A stretch of 64,000 nt of DNA, taken from a virus. The stretch covers positions 1-64,000 of IMG/VR virus record IMGVR_UViG_3300049005_000030; one strand, 5' to 3'. This document shows, piece after piece, positions 1 through 7,453 of the stretch (the first letter of the stretch is position 1; each line of letters opens with the position of its first letter). The notes beneath the pieces are model-generated. The model searched no databases. It was not told the DNA's origin and saw only the letters and a program-made list of their open reading frames with translations. Position numbers and translations under genes: made by a program.

Positions 1-18
1 GGCCGGGCGCTGACTGGC

Positions 19-327
19 TCAGGCCAGCACGTAGGCCAGGGCGGAGCTGAGGGCCGCCTCGACCGTGCGCGTGCTGTCGACGTCGACGAACTCGGCGTCG
101 TCGCCGGCCCCGACGACCGTGGCCACGTTCCAGTCGCGGACACCGGCGGCCGGGAGCGTCTCGTGCTTGACCGTGCAGCCGATCATGTAGTCGCCGTTCT
201 CGGCGCGCTGCGAGATGCCCCAGCCCTCGTGCCCGTACCGCTTGACCTGGACGAACTTGCCGCCGTCGGCGACGAACTCGAAGGACGTGCGGGGGGCCAT
301 CTCGGCGATTGCGGCGATCTGGAACAT
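19..327 (-). CDS. Hypothetical protein, 102 aa
   Basis: I do not recognise the family. The product is small and soluble, with no membrane segment and no cysteine cluster. The start is supported by a strong Shine-Dalgarno (CGGAGG) about 6 bases before the ATG. It lies directly downstream of a palindromic promoter (373-402) on the same strand and appears to be a single-gene unit unless it continues leftward out of the window. Coding potential is judged from high-GC third positions, a good RBS and the dedicated promoter. Confidence 0.7.
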   Translation of the reverse strand: MFQIAAIAEMAPRTSFEFVADGGKFVQVKRYGHEGWGISQRAENGDYMIGCTVKHETLPAAGVRDWNVATVVGAGDDAEFVDVDSTRTVEAALSSALAYVLA

Positions 328-372
328 GGTGGCCTCCGGGTGGTTGGGGCGGTGGGTTCCGCCGGTAAGAGA

Positions 373-402
373 AGACTAGCCGCCCGATGGACGGCTAGTC
401 AA
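373..402 (-). promoter_or_regulatory. Palindromic sigma-70-like promoter P1
   Basis: On the minus strand it reads TTGACT, an 18-bp spacer (AGCCGTCCATCGGGCGGC) and TAGTCT. The spacer ends AGCCG/CGGC are inverted repeats shared with about 14 other sites in the window. It reads toward the gene at 19-327. Confidence 0.8.
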
Positions 403-421
403 TACCCTTTGCCGAAGATCT

Positions 422-1291
422 TCAGCGGGCCAGTTGAGCCAACGCCTTCGCGTTCTCGCGCCGCTCGCTCGCGATCTTCCTGGCGACCTTGCCGGCCAGC
501 CGCTTCCGCGCCGCCTCCACCGTTTCGTCGTGCTTGGCCGCCAACGCGTCCAGCAACCGCTCGGCGTAGGCCGTCTCGCGGGCGGAGAACTCGGCCCAGC
601 GCTGCGGGTAGTTCTCCTTGGCTGACTCGTCGGTCCAGGTGACCGCCTCGGCCGCCGCCTTCACGTAGGCGATCTCGGCGGTGCGCTCCGTCTTGATCTC
701 CCAGCCCAGGTCATCCAGCAGCGGCGCGCCGTCCCGCGTGGTGATGGCCTTCACGGCCGCCGCCGCGCGCTTGACGGCCAGCTCGGCCTGCCGCTTCTCG
801 GCAGCCGCGCGACGCTGCGCGATCGGGCCGAACTTCGCCGGCCGCGCCCGCACCTCGACCGGGGCGTCCGGGTAGCAGACGGTGCACGCGGCCTCTCCGG
901 CCTCGCCCACGATCTCGTCCTGGGCCAGCCCGGACAGCTGGGGCAGCAGGCCGATGGTGGTCGACCAGCGCAGCGTGTGGCAGTGCCGGGAGCTGTGGAT
1001 GTGGCCGTCGGAGCTGGTCACCAGCCACGCCTGCGTCCAGCCGTGGCGCCGGTTCCACTCGGCGTCGTAGTCATCGGCGTCCGAGTCGGTGGCCAGGATG
1101 ACCTCGGTGGCCTTCTGCACCGCCTGGTAGGCGCGGTTGGCCTTGCGCACGTCGGCCGACTTGGTCGAGTCCTTGTGCTGGGCCAGCACCCAGCCCTCGT
1201 GACGGCGGGTCTGAAGGGCGCGCAGGCGGCGGTCCCAGATCGGGGCGTACCAGGTGTCGATCTCGGCCGGGGTGCTGGTCGTCAGGTCCAT
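422..1291 (-). CDS. Hypothetical protein with His/Cys metal-site motif, 289 aa
   Basis: The N-terminal half carries a His/Cys-rich stretch around residues 95-140: GHIHSSRHCHTLRW, then a CTVCYPDAP turn. The spacing suggests a zinc-binding knuckle. The pattern (histidines, then a CxxC before PDAP) is familiar to me from actinophage hypothetical proteins, but I know no function. The C-terminal 130 residues are Ala/Arg/Glu-rich and probably form long helices. The start is supported by GAGGGAG upstream of the ATG, and promoter P2 lies immediately upstream. Confidence 0.8.
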   Translation of the reverse strand: MDLTTSTPAEIDTWYAPIWDRRLRALQTRRHEGWVLAQHKDSTKSADVRKANRAYQAVQKATEVILATDSDADDYDAEWNRRHGWTQAWLVTSSDGHIHSSRHCHTLRWSTTIGLLPQLSGLAQDEIVGEAGEAACTVCYPDAPVEVRARPAKFGPIAQRRAAAEKRQAELAVKRAAAAVKAITTRDGAPLLDDLGWEIKTERTAEIAYVKAAAEAVTWTDESAKENYPQRWAEFSARETAYAERLLDALAAKHDETVEAARKRLAGKVARKIASERRENAKALAQLAR

Positions 1292-1322
1292 CGCGGTCTC
1301 CCTCGTCTGCGGAACTAGGGAT

Positions 1323-1352
1323 AGTCTAGCCGGTCAGTCACCGGCTAGGCAA
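1323..1352 (-). promoter_or_regulatory. Palindromic promoter P2
   Basis: Minus strand: TTGCCT, 18-bp spacer AGCCGGTGACTGACCGGC, TAGACT, followed seven bases later by GTTCCGC, a tag repeated after several of these promoters. It drives the gene at 422-1291. Confidence 0.8.
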
Positions 1353-1361
1353 CCCCCAATT

Positions 1362-1676
1362 TCAGATGACAGGCGTCAGCTCGGCCAGGTGCGCCGCGAC
1401 GTGGCCGGCCACGTCCTCCCCCGGTGCGTCGCCGAACCGGTCATAGTGGTCGTCCCTGCGGCACAGCTCGGCCTCACGCCCGGCCAGCTCGGTCCGCATG
1501 AGGCGGGTACGCCGCTCGATCGTCCACAGGTCGAGCGACACCGGCCGCATCTCGGCCGGGCGCAACAGCCAGCGGCGCAGGTCGACATCACGAGCGAAGC
1601 GGTAGTAGCGCTGAGCGTTGCGGTCGGCGCGGTCCACCGAGTACGCCTCGGCCTCTGCGGTGGTCAGGTCCTGCAT
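1362..1676 (-). CDS. Hypothetical protein, 104 aa
   Basis: The protein is Arg- and Glu-rich and probably mainly helical; I recognise no family. It has a very strong Shine-Dalgarno (GGAGGAG) and its own palindromic promoter (P3). P3 is back to back with P4, so this gene and the DUF6011/SWIM gene at 1826 are divergently transcribed from one control region. Confidence 0.7.
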   Translation of the reverse strand: MQDLTTAEAEAYSVDRADRNAQRYYRFARDVDLRRWLLRPAEMRPVSLDLWTIERRTRLMRTELAGREAELCRRDDHYDRFGDAPGEDVAGHVAAHLAELTPVI

Positions 1677-1708
1677 GGCTTGCTCCTCCGGTCGGGCGGA
1701 ATGGCAAT

Positions 1709-1738
1709 AGCCTAGCCCCTGACTCGCCGGTTCGTCAA
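1709..1738 (-). promoter_or_regulatory. Palindromic promoter P3 (divergent with P4)
   Basis: Minus strand: TTGACG, 18-bp spacer AACCGGCGAGTCAGGGGC, TAGGCT. Its right half-site is degenerate compared with the family. Only 25 bp separate its -35 from that of P4. Confidence 0.75.
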
Positions 1739-1763
1739 ACCCGAAAGTTAGTCCATTCGGGTA

Positions 1764-1793
1764 TTGACTAGCCGTCGACCCACCGGCTAGGCT
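1764..1793 (+). promoter_or_regulatory. Palindromic promoter P4
   Basis: Plus strand: TTGACT, spacer AGCCGTCGACCCACCGGC, TAGGCT, then GTTCCGC at the expected transcription start. It drives the small plus-strand operon beginning at 1826. Confidence 0.8.
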
Positions 1794-1825
1794 TCACCTT
1801 GTTCCGCTCGATCAGGGAGGCCCCG

Positions 1826-2173
1826 ATGACCGCCACCATCACCCCCAAGCCCAGCATCCGCTGCCGCAAGTGCCACCGCGTCCTGCGGTCGGCCGCCTCA
1901 ATCGAGCTGGGCCTGGGCCCGACCTGCCACAAGAAGGTCGTCGCCGAGGCCAAGGCCAAGGCCGCCGCCTCGGTCAAGCCGGAGCAGTTCGCCAAGGCGG
2001 TCGAGCTGATCCAGCTGGGCGGCGTGGTCCCGCTGCGCCCCCACGTCTGGCGCACCGTCGCCAGCAAGGGCACCGGCACCTACCTGACCGCCGCCACCAA
2101 CTGCAACTGCCCCGCCGGCCTGCGCGGCCGCACCTGCTATCACCAGCTGGCCGCCCGCCTGCTGGCCGCCTGA
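1826..2173 (+). CDS. DUF6011-like plus SWIM-type zinc-binding protein, 115 aa
   Basis: Two metal-binding parts are visible. The N-terminal part has CRKCHRVLRS...GLGPTC (residues about 12-35), the pattern of DUF6011-type zinc knuckles. The C-terminal part has CNCPAGLRGRTCYH (about 94-107), matching the CxC...CxH pattern of SWIM zinc fingers, which usually bind nucleic acid or protein. ATG 1826 is preferred to the in-frame codon at 1799 because AGGGAGG sits just before it and 1799 is too close to the promoter. A role in nucleic-acid binding is inferred from the families only. Confidence 0.8.
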   Translation: MTATITPKPSIRCRKCHRVLRSAASIELGLGPTCHKKVVAEAKAKAAASVKPEQFAKAVELIQLGGVVPLRPHVWRTVASKGTGTYLTAATNCNCPAGLRGRTCYHQLAARLLAA

Positions 2174-2190
2174 ACCGAGGGAGTCCCACG

Positions 2191-2628
2191 ATGTCGCAGT
2201 CCCGCCCGTTCGCCCACCTGGACACCGACCTGATCAGCGCCATGATCGGGGTGCAGAAGACCAACCTGGACCAGCTGGACCGCAAGCGCGCCACGTCCTG
2301 GGCGGTCCCGCGTAGCGAGGCCACCCTGAACTATGAGGCCCAGGCGCAGGCTGAGATGGAGTCCGTGCTGGCCTGCGCCTACGCGGAGCTGCGCAGCAGG
2401 GCGCAGAACCTGATGGAGCAGGAGATGACGCCCAAGCCGCAGTGGATGGCCGACGCCGAAACGGACCCGTTGGTCGTGCTGCTCAGCGGGCCGGCCACGT
2501 CCGACGTTCCGATGACTGCCGGCCCGAATCCCATTCCGGTGCACGAGCTGCTGAACTCGGAGACTCCGTACGAGCAGTTGTCCGGGTTCATCGGTATGGG
2601 TGAGTACCAAGCCCGTTGGGGCCAGTGA
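2191..2628 (+). CDS. Hypothetical protein, 145 aa
   Basis: I do not recognise this protein. It is acidic, mixed helical, without membrane segments. ATG 2191 follows GAGGGAG at a good distance and lies 17 bases after the SWIM-protein stop, so the two are probably co-transcribed from P4. The open frame extends upstream through the previous gene, but that part is a shadow. Confidence 0.65.
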   Translation: MSQSRPFAHLDTDLISAMIGVQKTNLDQLDRKRATSWAVPRSEATLNYEAQAQAEMESVLACAYAELRSRAQNLMEQEMTPKPQWMADAETDPLVVLLSGPATSDVPMTAGPNPIPVHELLNSETPYEQLSGFIGMGEYQARWGQ

Positions 2629-2677
2629 GAGATCGCCGTCCACCTCGGACGGCTCAACCAGAGAGAAGGACACGCAC

Positions 2678-2851
2678 ATGCCTGGACGAAACCGAGGGTC
2701 TCGCTACGAGGCCAACGAGGGAAGCATCGTCGACACCCACCGCAACTGCGAGGTTGTGCCGCTGCCCAAGGGTGTCCGCGCCGGCGACCCCGGCGGCGTG
2801 CACCGCGAGGAGGACGCGCGCGACTACGCGGCCGAGCTGAACCACAGCTGA
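2678..2851 (+). CDS. Small hypothetical protein, 57 aa
   Basis: A short charged protein with a PLPKGVRAGDPGG loop and no known family. The RBS GAGAGAAGGA precedes the ATG. Its stop overlaps the next start (TGATG), so the two products are likely translated together. Confidence 0.6.
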   Translation: MPGRNRGSRYEANEGSIVDTHRNCEVVPLPKGVRAGDPGGVHREEDARDYAAELNHS

Positions 2852-2985
2852 TGCTCGCGGGCAGGGAGGTCGAGACCGAGGACGGGGTCATCACCGTCCA
2901 GGTCGAGGTGTGCGAGCACCGGGTGCCGGTGGACGCGGAGTGCGCGGCCTGCGAGTACGAGGCATGGGACACCTGCGAGAGTTGA
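2851..2985 (+). CDS. Cysteine-rich mini-protein, 44 aa
   Basis: It begins inside the stop codon of the previous gene (TGATG), a classic coupling. The C-terminal half has four cysteines and a histidine (C21, H23, C31, C34, C42), suggesting a small zinc-binding fold. It is the last gene before the 3004-3052 terminator. The case rests on coupling, codon choice and the Cys pattern. Confidence 0.5.
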   Translation: MLAGREVETEDGVITVQVEVCEHRVPVDAECAACEYEAWDTCES

Positions 2986-3003
2986 TCTATCCCTACGATA
3001 CGA

Positions 3004-3052
3004 GCGAGCCCCCATCGACCGGTCCGCCTAGGTGCGGTCGATGGGGGCTCGC
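3004..3052. terminator. Bidirectional intrinsic terminator
   Basis: A perfect 18-bp stem (3004-3021 with 3035-3052) with a 13-base loop, placed between the plus-strand gene ending at 2985 and the convergent minus-strand gene ending at 3117. Confidence 0.85.
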
Positions 3053-3116
3053 CGTTCCGGTCGGATGACCGGATGAGGGGGCTTTCAGCCTAGCATTTGA
3101 ATGGTCAACAACCAGC

Positions 3117-3314
3117 TCAGTGCACCCAGCTTTTGATCCAGTTGTCGAGCCCTGCGGCCATGCCGGTCAGGTTGGAGATCACGCTGTGGCCGAAGTCGGT
3201 GCCGCCCAGGGCGATGCCGGCAACCAGGATGATGGCCACGGTGATCCAGCGGTCACGGCTTTTGACGCCGAGGACGATCGCCGCGATGACGAACAGCGAG
3301 GTGATGGCGATCAT
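3117..3314 (-). CDS. Small membrane protein, 65 aa
   Basis: Two hydrophobic helices are visible (about residues 1-17 and 26-42), separated by a short basic loop (KSRDR), followed by an amphipathic tail. I cannot assign a family; small Spd-like membrane proteins of actinobacterial plasmids are one possibility. AAGGA lies somewhat far (about 12 bases) upstream of the ATG. It is transcribed from a weaker copy of the palindromic promoter (3366-3395), divergent from the gene at 3449. Confidence 0.65.
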   Translation of the reverse strand: MIAITSLFVIAAIVLGVKSRDRWITVAIILVAGIALGGTDFGHSVISNLTGMAAGLDNWIKSWVH

Positions 3315-3365
3315 GACTAGGGTTGGTCCTTTCGGTCGGGACGGATTGCGTACGGAACAGCGCCT

Positions 3366-3395
3366 AGTGTAGCCGCCCTGTGGCCGGTTTCGCGA
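3366..3395 (-). promoter_or_regulatory. Palindromic promoter P5a, weak -35
   Basis: Minus strand: TCGCGA, spacer AACCGGCCACAGGGCGGC, TACACT, followed by GTTCCG. It has the palindromic spacer and -10 of the family, but its -35 differs from TTGACK in the same way as its divergent partner P5b. Confidence 0.6.
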
Positions 3396-3412
3396 CTCCC
3401 CCGGTACGGTGA

Positions 3413-3442
3413 TCGCGCAACCGGTGGGATAGCGGCTACACT
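3413..3442 (+). promoter_or_regulatory. Palindromic promoter P5b, weak -35, leaderless start
   Basis: Plus strand: TCGCGC, spacer AACCGGTGGGATAGCGGC, TACACT. The -10 ends 6 bases before ATG 3449, so transcription would start at or next to the start codon. Confidence 0.6.
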
Positions 3443-3448
3443 ACGCGC

Positions 3449-3892
3449 ATGACTGAATCCGTCACCGAAGCCCCCGACCAGGTCGGCCTGCGCAGCCAGA
3501 TCCGCGAGGCCCTGCGCACCGTCGCCGACGACATGGCCGCCGCCAGCACCCGCGTCGCCATCGCCGTGCCGGTCAAACAGATCACCAACGCGCTGATGGC
3601 CTTGCTGCCCCAGCTGGCCGACGTCCCCGACTACGACCACAGCCTGGCCGAACAGCGCGTGTGGGCCGCCATCCCCCAGGCCGTCGACGACACCGACCCC
3701 GAGTTCGACGACCTGGACGTCATCGGCCCCGAGGTGTCCGTGCGCGCCGTCGGCGGCGAAGTCGTGATCACCGTCACCGCGCCGGCCATCGGCCGACTGG
3801 AGATCCCGCTGACCGCGCTGGACGCCCGGGAGTTCTTCCTGGCCGGGGTGTCCGCCGCCGAGCACCTGCGGGCCAACCGCAAGGCTGGCTGA
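3449..3892 (+). CDS. Hypothetical protein, 147 aa, probably leaderless mRNA
   Basis: A soluble acidic protein with a helical N-terminal half and a beta-rich middle (EVSVRAVGGEVVITVTAP). I recognise no family. There is no Shine-Dalgarno; instead a TACACT -10 box ends 6 bases before the ATG, as expected for the leaderless mRNAs common in Actinobacteria. It is followed after 39 bases by the gene at 3932. Confidence 0.75.
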   Translation: MTESVTEAPDQVGLRSQIREALRTVADDMAAASTRVAIAVPVKQITNALMALLPQLADVPDYDHSLAEQRVWAAIPQAVDDTDPEFDDLDVIGPEVSVRAVGGEVVITVTAPAIGRLEIPLTALDAREFFLAGVSAAEHLRANRKAG

Positions 3893-3931
3893 GCTATGCC
3901 GCCGACGTCAATCCCAAGGGAGGCAACAGAA

Positions 3932-4666
3932 ATGCCAGGAGAAAACCTTTTCTACGGGCACGATGGCGGCAAGCGTCACCTGACGCGCGCGTTTGTCGAC
4001 GAGGCGGCCGAACTGGACTGGACTGGTCTCGACAAGGTGCGCCAGGAACTGGATGTCGAGCGGGCAACGCCCGTCGTCGACAGGCTGGCCGAACGGTGGG
4101 ACCCCCTCAAGCACAGCGCGCTGGACAACGGCCGGTTTGCGTTCTGGTCCGACGAGGCCGCCCTGGTCGAGCGAGAGCAGACCGACCTCGAACGAGGCCG
4201 TGCCCGCCTCGGCCTGTCGCTGGCGGTTGCGGTCAAGGCCGAGCGTGCCGGCGCCGCTCGGCCGCCGGCCGCCGATCCGGGCAAGATCACCTACGCGCCG
4301 ATGGTCGAGCACTGGCTGCTCGAACACGCGCACGAGCCCGCGTGGCGGGAGGACTTCCGCGCGCACCACCAGAATCTGTGGCGGCTGTGGGAGTGGATGA
4401 CCCGGCCCCTGAGCGACGCCGAGATCTTCACCTATCTGGCCAAGGCGGCGCGCAAGCGCGGTGTCACCGTGGACGCCGAGGACGAGGTGCGGGAGCGCAC
4501 CGGCCTGGTGGTCAACGATTCGGACTGGCACCACTTCCTGTCCGATGGCGTTCCGTTTTCCGCCGTGCTCGATCCCATGGAGAGGGTGATCTTGTCGCGC
4601 ACGTGGGACACCGAGGGCGAGACGACCGGCATACCCCCGGAGGGTACGTTTGACGAGTCGCCGTAA
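3932..4666 (+). CDS. Hypothetical protein, 244 aa
   Basis: I do not recognise this protein. It is rich in Trp, Glu and Arg and looks helical (VEHWLLEHAHEP and NLWRLWEWMTRP around residues 130-165), with no transmembrane segment. ATG 3932 is chosen over the upstream in-frame codon at 3896 because GGGAGG lies 8 bases before it. Its last codons overlap promoter P6. Codon use is like its neighbours. Confidence 0.75.
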   Translation: MPGENLFYGHDGGKRHLTRAFVDEAAELDWTGLDKVRQELDVERATPVVDRLAERWDPLKHSALDNGRFAFWSDEAALVEREQTDLERGRARLGLSLAVAVKAERAGAARPPAADPGKITYAPMVEHWLLEHAHEPAWREDFRAHHQNLWRLWEWMTRPLSDAEIFTYLAKAARKRGVTVDAEDEVRERTGLVVNDSDWHHFLSDGVPFSAVLDPMERVILSRTWDTEGETTGIPPEGTFDESP

Positions 4667-4679
4667 CAACGGCTAGGAT
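4650..4679 (+). promoter_or_regulatory. Palindromic promoter P6
   Basis: Plus strand: TTGACG, spacer AGTCGCCGTAACAACGGC, TAGGAT. It overlaps the 3' end and stop codon of the gene ending at 4666 and drives 4728-5761. Confidence 0.75.
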
Positions 4680-4686
4680 TCACCCC

Positions 4687-4731
4687 ATGCGCGTCCCGCG
4701 CACCCCAGAACGAGAGAGGAGCACCAGGTGA
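4687..4731 (+). CDS. Possible 14-codon leaderless leader peptide
   Basis: An ATG sits 7 bases after the P6 -10 box, exactly where transcription should begin. The 14-codon Arg-rich frame (MRVPRTPERERSTR) ends in a TGA overlapping the GTG start of the next gene, so it could couple translation. It may be chance; no homologue is known to me. Confidence 0.25.
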   Translation: MRVPRTPERERSTR

Positions 4732-5288
4732 CCACCGCGAAGACTCGCGTTGCACGCTGGGAGGCCGATGCGCGCGACCTGTCCGACGACTTGGCCACGG
4801 CCGCGACCTACCTGCCCGTGGGCAAGGTGTCGGACCAGACCGGCCTGTCCACCGAGACCATCCTGGACTCGCTGACCCGCGAGCCGATCACCAACGAGGC
4901 CAACCCGCGCGGCGCCCTGTGCAACCCGGCCGCCCGCATCGGCCGACTGCCGCTGTGGCACCCCAGCCAGGTCGCCGAGTACCGCCGCCGCGTCGACATG
5001 GCGGCCGCCGAGCCGACCCCGGACTGGCCCACGGTCAGCAAGGAAGAGGCCGAGCAGCGCGGCTGGGTCGACATCGTGACCGCCGCCGCACGGTTCGGCA
5101 AGCACGAGCAGACCCTGCGCAAGGCGCAGCGGTTCGACGCGACCTACCCGCAGACGGTGGCGGTGCGGGCCCGTGAGGGCCGGCCGGGGCCGCCGGAGCA
5201 CCTGCGTTCGTGGGCGGCCATCCGCGCCTGGGGCGAGGCCCGGGGCTACACCGTGGTCTCCGAGACCGAGACCGCCGAGGCCGTCTGA
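4728..5288 (+). CDS. Putative DNA-binding protein with two helix-turn-helix-like repeats, 186 aa
   Basis: Two similar halves are visible, each resembling the MerR/excisionase winged-helix layout: LPVGKVSDQTGLSTETIL (about 28-45) ending in IGRLPLWHPSQVAEY, and WVDIVTAAARFGKHEQTL (about 112-129) ending near AIRAWGEARG. That suggests DNA binding, possibly regulation or excision, but this is inference from pattern. The GTG start has AGAGGA 7 bases upstream. It is the only candidate regulator I see among the palindromic-promoter units. Confidence 0.6.
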   Translation: MTTAKTRVARWEADARDLSDDLATAATYLPVGKVSDQTGLSTETILDSLTREPITNEANPRGALCNPAARIGRLPLWHPSQVAEYRRRVDMAAAEPTPDWPTVSKEEAEQRGWVDIVTAAARFGKHEQTLRKAQRFDATYPQTVAVRAREGRPGPPEHLRSWAAIRAWGEARGYTVVSETETAEAV

Positions 5289-5332
5289 TCCACTACGTTC
5301 CGCACATCCGATCAAGATCAACCCGAGGAGAC

Positions 5333-5761
5333 ATGGCAACCACCACCCCCATCCCGGAGCTCCAGTTGTCCGGCTGGCCGCGTGAGCAGATGCAGCCGGT
5401 CATTCGACTGGAGTACGACCGGGCCTACCCCGAAGGGGCGCCGCTGCGAGTCGAGGCTTACCCGATGCTGCCCGCCCGGCCCTTCTACGGCACCGATCCG
5501 TGGCCGCCGATGCGTGACGCCCTGGCCGACACACTGGACTTCCTCTGTGCCGTCGCCCACGACCTGAGCGTGCGCGGCCTGCACTGCCTGGAAGTCTCGG
5601 TGCAGCACGGCACGGGGCCGATGGCGAAGGGGGCCACCGAGCAGGGCTGGCAGTACCACGCGACGGTGCTGGCGGTCCCGACCACGGTGGTCCAGGCCCA
5701 GCGGCTGGCCTTCGACGAGGCCGAGCGGGTCAAAGCGGAGCAGGTGGCCCCCGCCCAGTAG
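5333..5761 (+). CDS. Hypothetical protein, 142 aa
   Basis: No family recognised. The protein is Pro/Ala-rich with a middle helix (DALADTLDFLCAVAHDL). GAGGAG precedes the ATG at 5333. The 44-base gap after the HTH gene contains a GTTCCGC tag at 5297-5303, the same heptamer found at the predicted transcription starts of the palindromic promoters. It is followed by a strong terminator. Confidence 0.7.
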   Translation: MATTTPIPELQLSGWPREQMQPVIRLEYDRAYPEGAPLRVEAYPMLPARPFYGTDPWPPMRDALADTLDFLCAVAHDLSVRGLHCLEVSVQHGTGPMAKGATEQGWQYHATVLAVPTTVVQAQRLAFDEAERVKAEQVAPAQ

Positions 5762-5781
5762 TCACTCCGTTTTCGCAGGTC

Positions 5782-5810
5782 AGCCCCCGGTCGTACTCCG
5801 ATCGGGGGCT
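5782..5810 (+). terminator. Intrinsic terminator
   Basis: A 12-bp stem (5782-5793 with 5799-5810, one G-U pair) and a 5-base loop, followed by TTCTTGT. It ends the P6 unit. Confidence 0.85.
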
Positions 5811-5826
5811 TTCTTGTCGCCAGCAT

Positions 5827-5856
5827 TTGACGAGCCGCCCACTCACCGGCTAAGCT
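5827..5856 (+). promoter_or_regulatory. Palindromic promoter P7
   Basis: Plus strand: TTGACG, spacer AGCCGCCCACTCACCGGC, TAAGCT, then GTTCCGC. It drives the gene at 5889. Confidence 0.8.
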
Positions 5857-5888
5857 ATCTCCAGTTCCGCAGCACATGGGAGGCAGAG

Positions 5889-6695
5889 ATGGTCACCGAG
5901 ACGGTCAACGGGATGCCGGCGGCGATGTTCGGCAAGGCCGCCCGCAAGCACCAGCCCGGCGAGCTGCGCACCGTGAACGGTGTCGAGCAGATCTGGGAGC
6001 CGTGCCAGCGCTGCAACGGCACCGGCAACTTCCCCTCCCCGGTCGAAGGCGGCCGCTGCTTCGCCTGCCCCCGCGACGCCCGCAACAACACCCTGGGCGG
6101 CAGCTGGGTCGACGTCGCCGACTTCGAGCGCCGCAAGCACAACCGCGAACTGGCCGCCGCCCGCCGCGAGCGCAAGGCCCGCGAGTTCGCCGAGAAGCTG
6201 CCCGCCCTGATCGAGGCGTTCCTGGCCGAGCACCCCCAGCTGGTCATGCTCACCAAGCTGGCCGACTACTCCGGCGTGCTTGGCGACATGCGCCGCACTC
6301 TGGAGACCCGGGGGATGCTGTCGCAGTCCCAGGTCGACTACGCCACCAAGCTGGTCGCCCGCGAGCTGGCCGACGCCGAGACCGCCGCCTACCGCGAGGC
6401 CGGCCGGCGCGCCGAGGTGTCCGAGCCGCTGGGCGAGGTCGGGGAGCGCATCACCATCGAAGGCGTCATCACCTGGTTCAAGCACGACGTCTACGCCGTC
6501 ACTCCGTGGAAAGACGCCTACTCCACGGTCATGATCATCAAGACCGACCGGGGCGCCGCCCGCTGGAAGGCCAGCAGCACCCTGGACATCGAGGTGGGTC
6601 AGACGATCAAGATCAAGGCCACCGTCAAGGACCTGACCGTGAACGACAGCAGCCGCATCACCACCGTGGTCACCCGGGGCAAGATCCTGGACTGA
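5889..6695 (+). CDS. Zinc-knuckle protein with C-terminal OB-like domain, 268 aa
   Basis: Residues about 43-68 carry CQRCNGTGNF and a later CFACP, the CxxCxGxG type of knuckle seen in DnaJ and in nucleic-acid-binding proteins. A long charged helical middle follows (RRKHNRELAAARRERKAREF). The last 85 residues are beta-rich (ERITIEGVITWFKHD, TVMIIKTDRG, GQTIKIKATVKDL) and look like an OB-fold. This combination suggests ssDNA/RNA binding, by inference. GGGAGG precedes ATG 5889. Confidence 0.7.
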   Translation: MVTETVNGMPAAMFGKAARKHQPGELRTVNGVEQIWEPCQRCNGTGNFPSPVEGGRCFACPRDARNNTLGGSWVDVADFERRKHNRELAAARRERKAREFAEKLPALIEAFLAEHPQLVMLTKLADYSGVLGDMRRTLETRGMLSQSQVDYATKLVARELADAETAAYREAGRRAEVSEPLGEVGERITIEGVITWFKHDVYAVTPWKDAYSTVMIIKTDRGAARWKASSTLDIEVGQTIKIKATVKDLTVNDSSRITTVVTRGKILD

Positions 6696-6703
6696 CCGCC
6701 CAC

Positions 6704-6738
6704 ACGGCCCCGCCCGGACTCCTCCCGGACGGGGCCGT
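6704..6738 (+). terminator. Intrinsic terminator or attenuator hairpin
   Basis: A 9-bp stem ACGGCCCCG/CGGGGCCGT with an inner CCCGG-rich loop, followed by TCCCGTCTCCC. It lies in the 74-base gap between the genes at 5889 and 6770. No promoter is visible between them, so it may only partly terminate. Confidence 0.7.
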
Positions 6739-6769
6739 TCCCGTCTCCCCCAACACCAAGGAAGTGACC

Positions 6770-7453
6770 ATGACCAAGCCGACACGGCCAGACGTCCGCT
6801 ACAACGAGATCATCATGGGCCCCGATATCGCCGTGTCCTGCGGCCGCTGCGGCGACGACATGGACTACGAGGACGGGTTCCAGTGCGACCGCTGCGGCCT
6901 CGACTACGGCTCGGACCCCGGGCCGGCGCCGACGTTGACGCACGACTGGAAGTACTACGCCCAGACCACCTTCCCCGAGGCCACGGCCGAGAAGCCTGGC
7001 CACCTGCTGGTGTGGCCACACAGCAGTGAGTACGCCCGGCCCAGCGAGCATGCCTGGGTGTTGCACGTCGGCTGCGAGCACGGCTCCTGGGACGGTGTGA
7101 CGTGTGCCCTGGGCGACGCGGCCCGGGTCTACCGCGCGATGGACGCCATGGAGATCGCCGAGAGCATCCCCTTCGAGCTGGCCGACCACTTCGGCAGCCA
7201 GGTGGTCCGACTGCTGCCCGGGGTCTACCGAGTCGAGCTGACCGGCGTGCAGCTGGTGCCGTTGCGGGTGGTCGAGTGCGTGGCCGTGGTAGACGAGAGC
7301 TACGGCAGCGGCACCCACCCGCACCCGGACAACCTGGTCGAGCTGACCGCCGGGATGGCTGAGGCCGCGTTCTCGCCGGCCGGGAAGGTGCGGCCGGCGG
7401 TGTCTCCGCGTACCGCGCTGACCACGGTGGCGGCGTCGGAGAAGTTCCTCTGA
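6770..7453 (+). CDS. Zinc-ribbon protein, 227 aa
   Basis: Residues about 24-43 contain CGRCGDDMDYEDGFQCDRCG, a two-CxxC zinc ribbon. The rest is mixed alpha/beta with no motif I can name. AAGGAAG precedes the ATG. No palindromic promoter lies directly upstream, so it is probably transcribed by read-through past the 6704 hairpin. Confidence 0.7.
   Translation: MTKPTRPDVRYNEIIMGPDIAVSCGRCGDDMDYEDGFQCDRCGLDYGSDPGPAPTLTHDWKYYAQTTFPEATAEKPGHLLVWPHSSEYARPSEHAWVLHVGCEHGSWDGVTCALGDAARVYRAMDAMEIAESIPFELADHFGSQVVRLLPGVYRVELTGVQLVPLRVVECVAVVDESYGSGTHPHPDNLVELTAGMAEAAFSPAGKVRPAVSPRTALTTVAASEKFL

Noticed and set aside
163-642. 159-codon plus-strand frame at the left edge
   Set aside because: Overlaps two minus-strand genes that have their own promoters and RBSs; the composition is Arg/Pro/Ser shadow-like.
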